Positions 8,791 through 18,222 of a stretch of 64,000 nucleotides of DNA are shown here, in pieces. Source of the DNA: Melastoma dodecandrum (taxonomy: Eukaryota > Streptophyta > Magnoliopsida > Myrtales > Melastomataceae); assembly GCA_029817715.1 (NCBI GenBank), contig JARUPY010000470.1, positions 124,001 to 188,000 on the forward strand. Direction: 5' to 3'. The notes beneath the pieces are model-generated. The model ran no database searches, had not been told where the DNA came from, and worked only from the letters and a program-made list of their open reading frames with translations. Position 1 is the first letter of the stretch. Each line of letters opens with the position of its first letter. The position numbers and the translations under genes are program-made.

Positions 8791-11460
8791 ATTTTAGTAT
8801 TTAAATGATTATTTATGTTATGTATTTATTTGTCACGGACCCGCCCGAAACTCACTTCGAAAGCTTGAGGACCAATTCACAATTATTTATATCCAATTTG
8901 ACCTTTTTTACAATAAATGCTGATAAAAGGGGAGGGATGAAATTAAAGCCGAACTACTTCCCCCGACTCATCGGCCTAAAGAAAAAATTTTATAGAGGGG
9001 CCAGCCGACCCAACCCAAGCCCATCCACCAAGGCCCTAAGGATTGGATGAAGACAGCCCCCTTTCCCAGTCCACCTGCCCAGTCCAGCACTTCCAGCCGA
9101 CTAGAAGCCCATCTGCCAAGCCTCGAAAAGCTGATGGACATGGTCCGACCCCACTATCATCAGCAGGGTCCCTGTAACATTAGCAAGGGCGGCAGCAATC
9201 GTAGCCCAACTACAAATGCGTCAGCAAACCCAAGACCGCCTTCGACAAAGGCAAAAGAATAACCCCAGAAGAAGCCAGACCCCCTTACCTGCATGACTGT
9301 CGCCCAATAGCACCAATTCCACGCGCGGATGGGGACATGCCGCCCACCTCAGGATATTGGCGAACCTCTGCTTCAGCCCTGCCACCAAATCATGCGGTCA
9401 TTTCACTACGTGATCCCACTTGCAAGCGCCAGCTCCCCCGCCTCCCTGCTGCACCGCCCAAAACAGCCACTCCCTTTCGTCAAATCTGACATCCCACCAG
9501 CACGTGACATAGATAGAAACAGACAGGAGACAGGCAACGAAGAAATCAGCCTCTAGGAGTCGTCAACCCCCCCCCCCCCCGATAGCTGTGATGATTATCT
9601 GCGGCACCACCCGAGGACAGGGCAACAAAAACATAACACAGAGCCCGATCCTCCTTTCCTCTCCGAGATCTCCCTTTGGAAAGACGACGTTGCTCTCTAC
9701 TTGCTCTTTTCTCAAGCTCGCCGGCAGATAGCTGTTGCCGCCTCCATTCCGACCGTTTCTGTCCAAGGTATACATCGTGGAGATGGTGACTTTTGGCTTC
9801 GCGGCAGCGACTTCAAGGAGAGACAGCCCCGCTTCTCCCCATCCCGAAACCAACAGTAAAAAGACAACGCCAACGACAGGCCCTCACCGAACAGCCTGAC
9901 TCCCAACGGTGGCTACAGAAACTCTTCCCCGGATGCCCTCATGCACGTCCCCACCAGCGTCTTCGAGTCGCAGCCGCCCTCCCAACAATGGCGACGCCGT
10001 CCTCCGCTTCCTGGGCCCGTATCCCGATGCCGACTCCCCCATCAGGTCTAGCGACGGCGAATCCATGTCAAACCCGACATCTCTCAGATCTGGCCACTGT
10101 GGGCTACCTCAGCGCCTCCCCCCCGGGGCTGTCCCTCATAAAGAGCGCCATGGCGGCTCAAACGATATCCCCCAAACCCAGATCCGGTTCACCGTACGGC
10201 GGATCTTCGCGAACTCCACTCTCCAAGGGGGGGGGGGGCTGAACCCTCTCCGAATGCCACGCATCCCTTCCCTCTCTCCTTTTCGCGCGCGCCCATACCT
10301 AGGTAAGATCTAGCGTATTTCGCCCGGGTCGCCTCGTCACGGCCTGATCCGAGCGTGTAGACGCCCTCGCCCCGCCGGCGTCTGACCAAGTCTCGGCGAA
10401 CCCACCGATGATGCCGCGAACCCACGGACGCCCAGCCACCAGCAAAAAGATCCCCCCAACGAAGCTCCGAGCGGCGAAGACTCCCCAACACTCGCCTCAC
10501 CTCCACATGCGGTGGTGATTCCCGTTTGGCTCTTCGAACGCCCTCGTATGGGACAGAAGGCAAGTGTTCTTGCCCATTTAATTGATTTGGGGCAATCCCC
10601 ACGTTCCTTCCCTTTCTTTTTACTTTATATAATAATAGCTATTATTATTAGTGGTGGCTGTCCGCTCTTTTGTCCTCTTGCATTTGGTTTATTTTATTTT
10701 ATTTTTACAATGCATCGTTCATATTGCATGCGGGATTGTTCCTTTTTAACGTCTAATTAGTTAGATTGAATAAAACGTGAATTTTAGATTTATAATCCAT
10801 GTAGTTAGATCTATTCGTAATCTCTTTAACTTTAATAAAAACTTGAATTTTAATCAGTACCATTCAATCCGCCCAAGTTTAACATTCATGTGATTTATGT
10901 CGTAATGACGACTTTATTATTACTTTGATCCCACGTCCCCATTTACTCATATGAGCTAACCTCAGTTTCGGTTCATGCTCCATACTCCCGTACTTTTTTT
11001 TTTTTGGTTTCACATGCGAAATGCGACGAGACACGGCGGATAGTTGCAGAACTTGTTTGAGTGACAGACCTTTAATCGGGCAATCCCTGATGGTATATTT
11101 ATCACAACCGAACTACACACGTGAACGAATTCAAGAAAGTCAACATTTAACTCCACCATTTCAAATGGTAAGTCATGTCTTACTATTTCAGTTCGGTTAA
11201 ATTTACGTCAATTTAACCGCTACTAAAAGCTTTGCATTCTCCTCTCATTTGCTTTGTTGTGCATGTAAAACAACGAGGAATTCATTATCAATGGGCATTC
11301 ATTTTCAACATCACCGAAGATCAATATCAACGGGCCACACAACGCCCCAGACATCTATCTTCCGACATCACGGCTATACAACGCCACAAACATCCATTTT
11401 CAACATCACGAAGGATCAACATCAACGGGCCACACAACACCCGGTGAATAATCATTCATA
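8791..11460. other. Copy 1-specific segment, GC-rich core, possible LTR relic
   Basis: This is absent from copy 2. From 8831 it starts TGTCACGGACCCGCCC, an LTR-like beginning, and from about 8980 to 10600 it is much richer in G and C than its neighbours. It contains a run of C at about 9569-9582 and a run of G at about 10228-10239. Short open frames overlap on both strands but none resembles a known protein, and their proline/serine/arginine-rich translations look like by-products of base composition. After 10600 the sequence returns to AT-rich DNA. I cannot name the element or its right end. Confidence 0.45.
11300..11450 (+). repeat. Imperfect tandem repeat of about 90 bases
   Basis: The phrase CATTTTCAACATCACCGAAG...CAACGGGCCACACAACG occurs at about 11298 and again at about 11394, with a third partial ACGGCTATACAACGCC between them. 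It is in the copy 1-specific segment only. No function is apparent. Confidence 0.6.
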
Positions 11461-11950
11461 CTCACCATCAATATCGTCTAGAGTAGTAGCAATGAAGGGA
11501 TAATAAATACAAAAGTTGTGTTCAATAAGATAGAGATCATCAAAACACCAAATCATCCAATGTAAAGACAATTTTCGGTGTTGTTTATCTTCCTAGGAAA
11601 TCAGTTTTGAAGGTGTTCTTGCCTAGGAATTCATCTTCTGTGCCTGTACCCAACAATAGTAAGACGATAATAAATGGTTTGTCGGGAGACAAAACGTGTT
11701 GCACGGTTATTAATTAACTGGGACCCTTTGTCTCTCCTTCTCGAGTGTCATATGAATCGAACATGTGCTAAAATTACATCCATAAGCATTTTGTATACAC
11801 CTTGTTGTTGAATATGTTTTGATGAGGAGCCTTGACCTTAAGTCAAACATCTACACTATAGAAGCTTCACGTTGAGAACTTTCCGTATAAAATATTTTTA
11901 TAACTAAATGATTATTTAGTAATTATTTAAATACTAAAATAAAAGGGTTT
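11461..11950 (+). repeat. Direct repeat, right member
   Basis: It matches 8281-8790. The right member continues AAAAGGGTTTGATCAAG, as copy 2 does at 47635, whereas the left member continues AAAAGGATTTATTTTAG. It carries the module copy at 11640-11712. Confidence 0.85.
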
Positions 11951-12480
11951 GATCAAGATATTCATATGATTAGAATAATTATATGATTCATATATCACCT
12001 ATTTATGGTAAGGTTCTACAAGGTTGTCTCCAACCTTCAGTGGATCGATCCGACCACCAATGAAACGTTATTTGGGATGTTTATCCACGTCATCTATCTA
12101 GATTCATTCAGTTATATGTCTTGGACATAACATCAATTTTGATGATTGTAGAAGTTAATATTGGATTATTTCCATTCGCAGAAGGTTACTCATAAGTTTC
12201 AGCCAGACATTATGTATCGTAGTATTCATGAGAATATTATCAAATAATAATTTTATTGATATGATATGATTATCTAAAGAAGGGTGTGACGTTTTTGTAA
12301 ATATTATATTGTAAAATTTTCTAATATTTTGTTGTCTATGTTTATAAAAGGCTGATTTGTTAAGATTACCTTCTGCATTCAACATAGATCATTTCGTATA
12401 ATTAAAACTGTTCAACCATGCTTCTCTATAGGTCATTGTTGTATTACACGTGTAAAATCCAGAGAGCATGCTAAGAGCTT
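11815..12480 (+). mobile_element. Diverged Sirevirus-like LTR fragment
   Basis: The order of phrases parallels the LTR at 15243-15800: TTTTGATGAGGAGCC, CTATAGAAGCTTC, an AACTAAATGATTATTTAG AT-rich segment, TTTGATCAAGATATTCATATGAT, CTATTTATGGTAAGGTTCTAC, and a CGCAGAAGGTTACTC stretch. It lacks the PBS and the array of palindromic motifs, so it is a truncated relative. The duplicate is at 47510-48190. Confidence 0.55.
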
Positions 12481-12700
12481 GTAAACTTTTCGTTTGAGCT
12501 TAGTTGTTTTGGTGGTTTATGTAGATGATATTCTACTAACGGGAAGTGACAATACTTTGATCTCCAAGCAGGAGATTTTCTTCAAACCCAGTTTGTTACT
12601 AAAGATGCGGGGAAATCAAAATATTTTCTTGGCGTGGAGTTATTGCACACCGATAATCTTCACCTGCATTCGACAATTAATCAATAACATCCACTTTTAG
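12480..12700 (+). pseudogene. Copia reverse transcriptase scrap
   Basis: The plus strand gives VVYVDDILLTGSDN, the catalytic YVDD motif of Ty1/copia reverse transcriptase. A one-base frame change near 12575 continues it as a TQFVTKDAGKSKYFLGVE-like stretch. Only about 70 residues remain, so it is a relic. It lies head-on against the minus-strand dehydratase pseudogene. The duplicate is at 48196-48440. Confidence 0.8.
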
Positions 12701-12913
12701 AATTTCCACCAATTTGAGCAACACTTCAACAAATTTACTGAAAATTCCCTAGTCAAGAATCCCCAGCACAAACTACTTATGCTTTTGTGGATGAACTAGG
12801 AATGAAAAATTCAATCCAAAAAGACTGAAGCAAAGCAATAGTACTGGGTATGGTAATCCATTTGAAAATAAAATGTTAAAATTAAAATAGATAGAGAGTA
12901 GGCAACAACAGAC

Positions 12914-13242
12914 CTTAGGGGCAACCCCACCACCACCCACAGGTACAAAAATTGCATGTAATGGGTTTGGCATACGCCGCACGATTTCCAAACCAACCGT
13001 TCCTTGCCCTATGATGACATCTTGATGATCGAATGGAGGTATAAATGTACGTCCTTCCTCTTCTCCCCTATTCTTAGCATAGGCGTGCGCATCCAACTTC
13101 TCAACAGAACGCCACTGCATATAGAGGACTACACTAATGATTAGCACAGCTGCCTCCACCGAATCAACAACCAAAGCGAACAAGTATGCACCTTGATTTC
13201 AGGAGTAGTGACAGGCATAGCAATGACAGCATTAAACTTCAG
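12914..13242 (-). pseudogene. Threonine dehydratase fragment (copy 1)
   Basis: Two exon pieces remain on the minus strand. 13242-13192 encodes a FNAVIAMPVTTPEIK segment and ends at a GT donor. 13114-12914 encodes WRSVEKL, then AKNRGEEEGRTFIPPFDHQD and GQGTVGLEIV, then FVPVGGGG, the phosphate-binding glycine loop of the PLP fold. These match biosynthetic threonine dehydratase, the plastid enzyme that starts isoleucine synthesis. The second exon lacks about a dozen residues expected between VEKL and the AYAKNRG part, and more after GGGG. Everything 5' of 13242 is missing because the duplicated block ends there; copy 2 still has it. It is a dead fragment. Confidence 0.85.
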
Positions 13243-14360
13243 TGTCGCGGGTGAATCCCGTTTCCGGTTCCATCTAAAATGGATATCCTCCCTCGACAAT
13301 AAGACTCCGGATTTTGAAAACGTGTCGGAGTCGCCACTAACTTATTTTAAGTTCAAGTTAGAAAAACTATAGAGATTCGTTAAGGTTCGGGAATTATGGA
13401 TTACTAAATCGCATGATTCAAAAGAAAAGGGATGCCTTTATTGTGTGTAAGATGTCCGAATTTATTTGAGCTCGGTTTTTGAATAAGACAATGTTTGACT
13501 GTGAGAGAAAATAATCTCGAGCTCGATAATTCTTAAAATGTCTACGTGAATCATTTTTATGAAAATATTTCTTCGTAAAAATTAATTTTTCGGGCAAAAG
13601 TGCAAGCAACATAAATTTATTAATGCCCTTAACAGTTTCTAAGCCAAAAATAAATTCAAGGGAGAGCCGGGTGTTTGTACTATTTCTCGCTGTTTATAGA
13701 ACAGCCCCGTTAGCATTTATACCTCACGGTGCCGTTTTTAGAATAGGTTTACGGCGAACCTGGCGAGCCGCTGATGCTCTAACGTTGGTGAGTGCGAAAC
13801 CGTCTTCAGAGGGAGAATCCAAATAATCCCTCGAATACTTTGTTATCTTGAACACGTTGAATAGGGTGCGTGCCTTGGTTGTCCGCAAGGCACACCACCG
13901 AGATAGCTGCATAAATATCGAATAAACGAAGTAAACCGTTAGAAAAAAAACTTGAAAGTTTATACTTTGATTTCTTCATTTATAATCCTTTTGTATCATC
14001 TCGAATAAGTAGAATTAAAAAAAAAAATAGATAATAAAGATTGTCGTAACACTATACGACTAAAATTTTGAAAGTATGAATAAATAACATTTACGTGGAT
14101 ACCAATGTCATTTTTTTTCTTTTGTGAAAAAACGATTAACTCTATCTTAGCGAAGCTAACAATAAAATTTTGCATAAAGTAATCAAAGCGAAGTAAAACG
14201 AAAGAAAGAAAACATATTATGAAAAAATGGTAATAACATTGTACGGTTAAATTTTGAAAGCACTACTGAAGTATGAAGTATAATTCAATGCGTAAAATGA
14301 ATAATTATAAAACTAATGTCAAATTGATTTAAAAAAAACAATATAAAAAACAACATAAAA
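13243..14360 (+). mobile_element. Possible Tat/Ogre-type gypsy fragment
   Basis: It begins TGTCGCGGGTGAATCCCG and has the phrase GTCGGAGTCGCCACTAAC at about 13326, followed by AAGTTAGAAAAACT. Phrases like GGAGTCGCCACT are familiar from leaders/LTRs of plant Tat/Ogre gypsy elements, but this is from memory and not a domain call. The rest (13400-14360) is AT-rich with no coding frame. The start coincides exactly with the right end of the segmental duplication. Confidence 0.3.
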
Positions 14361-14369
14361 TGTCTTTTG

Positions 14370-15242
14370 ATTGAGAAAGACAGCCACGCACGCTCACACA
14401 AAGGGATCACACAAAGGGAAAGATTGAAAATGAATTATAGAAATTACCAAACGTCAAATGTCGGGATGGGTTCCCACGCTTGCAAGCCTGTCTTGCCCAA
14501 CACCTCAGCCGTGAACATCCAACATGAAGCAACGCCGACTGAGAGTTGTGGAGAGTTATCACTTGCGAGATATGAGGGAGAGCACTGGTTGACGGATTTC
14601 GAAGCGTGCCAGATACAAGCTGGATGCACTGTTGTAGGTTGTTGCCGGAATCGGGAACACCTGAGGTTGATGATTCGCGACCGTGGGTCGCCATATTTGG
14701 GGTCGGAGTTGCCGGGATCGGAAAAGGTTTTCCTCAGCGAGGACAGCAGCGGCCTCACGCGACGGATCTGGGAAGCCGAGGACTAGGTGTTGTTGCCACT
14801 CATGAGATACGAGGAAGACGTCGACATGTCGATGTTGCAGCTGCTATTTCCTTCGTACGTCTGCCACTTCTTCGACACTTGTGGCAGCAACATGTTGAGG
14901 TCGGGTGGCTCATATCCGGTCTCTGGTACGGCTCCCTTGCACGGCAGTGGCTGGCTAGCTCTGCGATTATGCTGATGCTGGCGTACATCTCCTCGCTGAG
15001 TTCAATGACTGGGTCGATCGCTTTCTTGAACGTGTCCTTGTTCAAGTGTATCCTTTGGAATCACGTGACGAGGTGGACGCTGTCCTTGGGCTGCGTCTCG
15101 TCGAGCGCCCTCCTCCCTGTTATCCTTTCCATCAGAATCACCCCGAAGCTGAAGACGTCGACTTTGGTCGTAACCTGTCCGGTCACAACATATTCTGAGG
15201 CGAGATACCCGAAAGCTCCGGCCAGTCTTGTCTTGAAGGAAC
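14370..15242 (-). pseudogene. TMK-type receptor kinase pseudogene, C-terminal part
   Basis: The minus strand below the retrotransposon insertion continues a receptor-like kinase. 15242-15110 gives a [15 protein letters not shown] stretch and [13 protein letters not shown], i.e. the activation segment end (APE reads ASE) and subdomain IX. A frame change follows near 15110. 15045-14900 then gives [19 protein letters not shown] and a [14 protein letters not shown] stretch, the conserved C-lobe end of TMK (TRANSMEMBRANE KINASE) proteins, which act at the plasma membrane in auxin responses. Further frame changes and stops follow. 14370-14786 retains only weak, unrecognised coding-like sequence. 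The remaining kinase part lies at 26738-27145, on the other side of the inserted element. Confidence 0.8.
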
Positions 15243-15930
15243 TGTTGGAAAAGGTTTTGATGATGAGCCAGACCTCTGTGCCACAGAAGGTCGAACATTC
15301 TTGGCTTTGATGATGAGCCTGACCCTCTGTACTACAGAAGGTCGAACATTCTATTCTACAGAAGCTTCTATTATTAAGGACTTCTTGTAAGAATTATTTT
15401 TGTAATTAAATGATTAGTTTTCAATTATTTAATTACGAAATATGCTTAATTTGATTAAGATATTTATCTGATCAAATTACCACGATTTGGTTTCCAAATA
15501 ATCATATAGGAGATAATAATTCTTGTAAAGGAAATATATCTTCTACTTATGGAAAGGTTCTATTAGACGGTCTACAGGCTTCTGTAAGCTTAATTGACCA
15601 CTATACGACCGTTATTTGCAAACCTATCACTACCACCTGTCTAGATGCGTCCTCCTATGTATCTTTATCAGGATGGAATTGATTTCAAGTCATTTGGAAA
15701 CAAATCAACGATTGTTTCCACCTGTAGAAGGTTATCGAGCAGAACCTTCTGCGATACCTTCTGTGGTGCACTATTCATGGAAAATATATCATGATCTTAT
15801 TCTGATTTATTTTCTGAATGCTTGCACGTGTATATCATTCTGTTTATTATGTAAACTAATTTTTAATTTCTCTTTTTGCAAATTACGCATTTATATTTTC
15901 CTTCTTGCATTTTCTTATTAGAATTCAGTG

Positions 15931-15938
15931 TATAAATA
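15931..15938 (+). promoter_or_regulatory. TATA box in the 5' LTR
   Basis: TATAAATA within GTGTATAAATAGCCACGCC; the same box is in the 3' LTR at 25038-25045. It would place the R region start roughly 30 bases downstream, near the CATTGTAATAACGACG segment. Confidence 0.7.
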
Positions 15939-16849
15939 GCCACGCCCTCTCCATTGTAATAACGACGAATCCATCCATCCCATTCTGTCCAGAGAGAGCG
16001 TGAGCTTCATTTGTTTTAATTTCCTTAGTTCTCTCATTCTTTCATACGTTTTGAGTTAGTCACACGAGGAGCACTACCGGCGGAAGTTGCATCGTTGGTG
16101 AAGCCTTTTGGGAGAGTGACTCGGGGGCTCGAGGGACTCGGTTGGAAGCTGCAGGATACGTTGTTGGAAGCGTGTGTACGTGGGCAACGTGCAGCGGACC
16201 GGAGAGAAGGGCTGAACCTCGGGAGCACAGAAGGTGAGGGACTGACCAGCTTCTGTTGTGTAGAACTCTGTGTGCAGGAACCTAGGACGGAGGTTGCCGT
16301 CTGCTTGCGTGGGGTTTGCCGCGTGCTTGCGCAGGGTCTGCTGCGTGCTTGCGTAGGGTATGCTACGTGCTTGTGTGGGGTACGCCACATAGTCGCTATC
16401 TCGAGGAGATCGTGCAGGTCGTGTGGAGCCGCCGGAGGGAAAATCCATCCTTGAACAGGGGTTGCTGTTCGCTTGCGTAGGGTCCGCTACGTGCTCGCGT
16501 GGGGTACGCCACGAAGTCGTTTTCCTTAAGAGGATTGCGCATTTGGTTACATTGTTAGTCACGTTAACGCGTGCAACCTTCTGTTGTGCAGAATCTTCGG
16601 ATCTGTATAACCTCCTGTAGAGCAGAACCTTCAGGTCTGAATCTACTTTAGTGCAGAACCTTACGGTCTGTACAACTCTCTGTAGTACAGAACCCTACGG
16701 GTCTGTGCATACATTTTCCTTGTCACTTTTACTACAGAACCTCACGGTCTGTTCAGTAGAAGGTCGACTACCCTTAGTACAGAATCTTTCAGATCTGTAC
16801 TTCACAATTAAGTCATTTCCTATACAGAACCTTCTGTTGTGGATTGACA

Positions 16850-17150
16850 TATTCGACACATAACCCTCTGTGTTGTGCCTACCTTCTTCGACACAGAACC
16901 CTTTGTGTTGTGCCTACCTTCTTCGACACAGAACCCTCTGTGTTGTGCCTACCTTCTTCGACACAGAACCCTCTGTGTTGTGCCTACCTTCTTCGACACA
17001 GAACCCTCTGTGTTGTGCCTACCTTCTTCGACACAGAACCCTCTGGTCTGTGTTGTGCCTACCTTCTTCGACACAGAACCCTGTGGTCTGTGTTGTGCCT
17101 AAGTCTCTTCGACACAGAACCCTCTGGTCTGTGTTGTGCCTTACCCTCTA
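16850..17150 (+). repeat. 35/40-base tandem array in the 5' LTR
   Basis: Eight units of the form CTTCTTCGACACAGAACCC followed by TCTGTGTTGTGCCTAC. The standard unit is 35 bases, and a 40-base variant inserts GGTCT. The 3' LTR has nine units in a different order of variants (about 25960-26290). Each unit contains an imperfect palindrome built on ACAGA and TCTGT. Confidence 0.9.
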
Positions 17151-17582
17151 CGATACAGAACCTTCTGGTCTGTATTGAGCCTAAGTTACTATAGTACAGA
17201 ACCTTCGGGTTTGTGCTACATAACGAGCCTCTACGGCACAGAACCTTCTGGTCTGTGTTCTGCCACTCAAGCCTCTATTGTACAGAACCCTACGGGTTTG
17301 CTTTTGGTTGCTATCACTTGTGTAATTTGTACTAAGATACATTTGAGTGGAAACCATCCAGATATTTGGGTGAAGAGTGGACGTAAGCAATTTGCTGAAC
17401 CACTATAAAAATCCTTGTGTCCATCAAACAAATTTGCGTACACAATCAAACGTTCTGTCTTACAGAAACTTACAGGCTCTGTTTAACAGAAGCTTTTCAT
17501 TCCGCTGCGGGGTAAAACGAAAAAGGGTTAAAATCCAATTTTGGAGATTAACACTAATTCACCCCCCCCTCTTAGTGTAACA

Positions 17583-17602
17583 ATTGGTATCAGAGCGGGT
17601 TC
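17583..17602 (+). other. Primer-binding site
   Basis: Directly after the 5' LTR: ATTGGTATCAGAGCGGG. TGGTATCAGAGC is complementary to the 3' end of initiator methionine tRNA, the usual primer of plant Copia elements. Confidence 0.92.
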
Positions 17603-18222
17603 AACAGAGGCTTAACAGCTTGTTGTAGATCCTTGAAAAGCTCTTTCCAGCTACACACTCTTCTCCACAGAAGCTTTTAGCTCTGTGACTGTTTCTATTC
17701 TGTAGAAGCTTACGCTCTATCAGAATCAACCCGCTATTCAACAGAAGCTTTAAGCTCTGTGAAAACCTACTTGGTTCTATTCTGTAGAAGCCTACGCTCT
17801 ATCAGAATCAACCCACTACTACACAGAAGCTTTAAGCTCTGTGAAAATCAACTTGGTTCTATTCTGTAGAAGCCTACGCTCTATCAGAATTAACCCGCTA
17901 CTGCACAGAAGCTTTAAGCTCTGTGAAAATCAACTTAGTTCTATTCTGTAGAAGCTTTCGCTCTATCAGAATTTAACCTCTGTTCCACAGAAGCACCTTG
18001 TTCTGAGAAACGATTTGTTCCTCTACTTTGTAGAAGCATACGGTACATTCTACAGAAGCATACAATCTGTTGGCATTTTCTGCAGAAGCCTATCGCTCTG
18101 CGAATCCAACAACTACAGCTTGACAGCTGATTTCTACCCAACAGAAGCTTGCTTCTTTGTTGAGGTTCTATTCGTCAACGTTCTGTTCTATAGAAGCGTA
18201 ATACTCTATACGAATCGAACAT
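17603..18222 (+). repeat. Leader with tandem CAGAAGCTTTAAGCTCTG motifs
   Basis: Between the PBS and the gag start, about 17659-17975 carries units of 81-82 bases, each with CAGAAGCTTTAAGCTCTG and CTGTAGAAGCCTACGCTCT (clear at 17741, 17822 and 17904). The first motif is itself an imperfect palindrome. Variants continue to 18200. The leader has no long open frame. Confidence 0.85.

Larger units (their letters stand above)
925..13242. repeat. Segmental duplication, copy 1
   Basis: From TGACTCCCCTAGGG at 925 to AAACTTCAG at 13242 the sequence matches 39817-48982 in direct orientation. Within it an LTR, gag remnant, MITE, BAHD gene, decayed retroelement DNA, RT scrap and threonine dehydratase exons appear in the same order. 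The offset is 38892 at the left end, 38881 at the BAHD gene and 35741 at the right end. The drop reflects about 3.2 kb present only here, between direct repeats at 8281 and 11461. Outside the two junctions the flanks are unrelated: Copia integrase and a possible gypsy fragment here, but an inverted Copia LTR flank and the continuing dehydratase gene at copy 2. Confidence 0.95.
15243..17582 (+). repeat. 5' LTR of the Sirevirus-like element
   Basis: 2,340 bases, TG...CA ends. Apart from scattered substitutions it matches the 3' LTR; the length difference (43 bases) comes mainly from one repeat unit fewer in the 16850-17150 array. The first part is AT-rich, the second carries dense ACAGAACC...GGTCTGT palindromic motifs. 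A TATA box is at 15931-15938. Confidence 0.95.

Noticed and set aside
9047..10602. Overlapping proline/serine/arginine-rich frames in the GC-rich segment
   Set aside because: Open on both strands because of base composition; no conserved domain, no codon-like pattern favouring one frame.
16844..17408. Cysteine/leucine-rich frames in the LTR (repeated FFDTEP and RHRTL units)
   Set aside because: Products of the 35-base non-coding repeat in the LTR; all three frames are open for the same reason.
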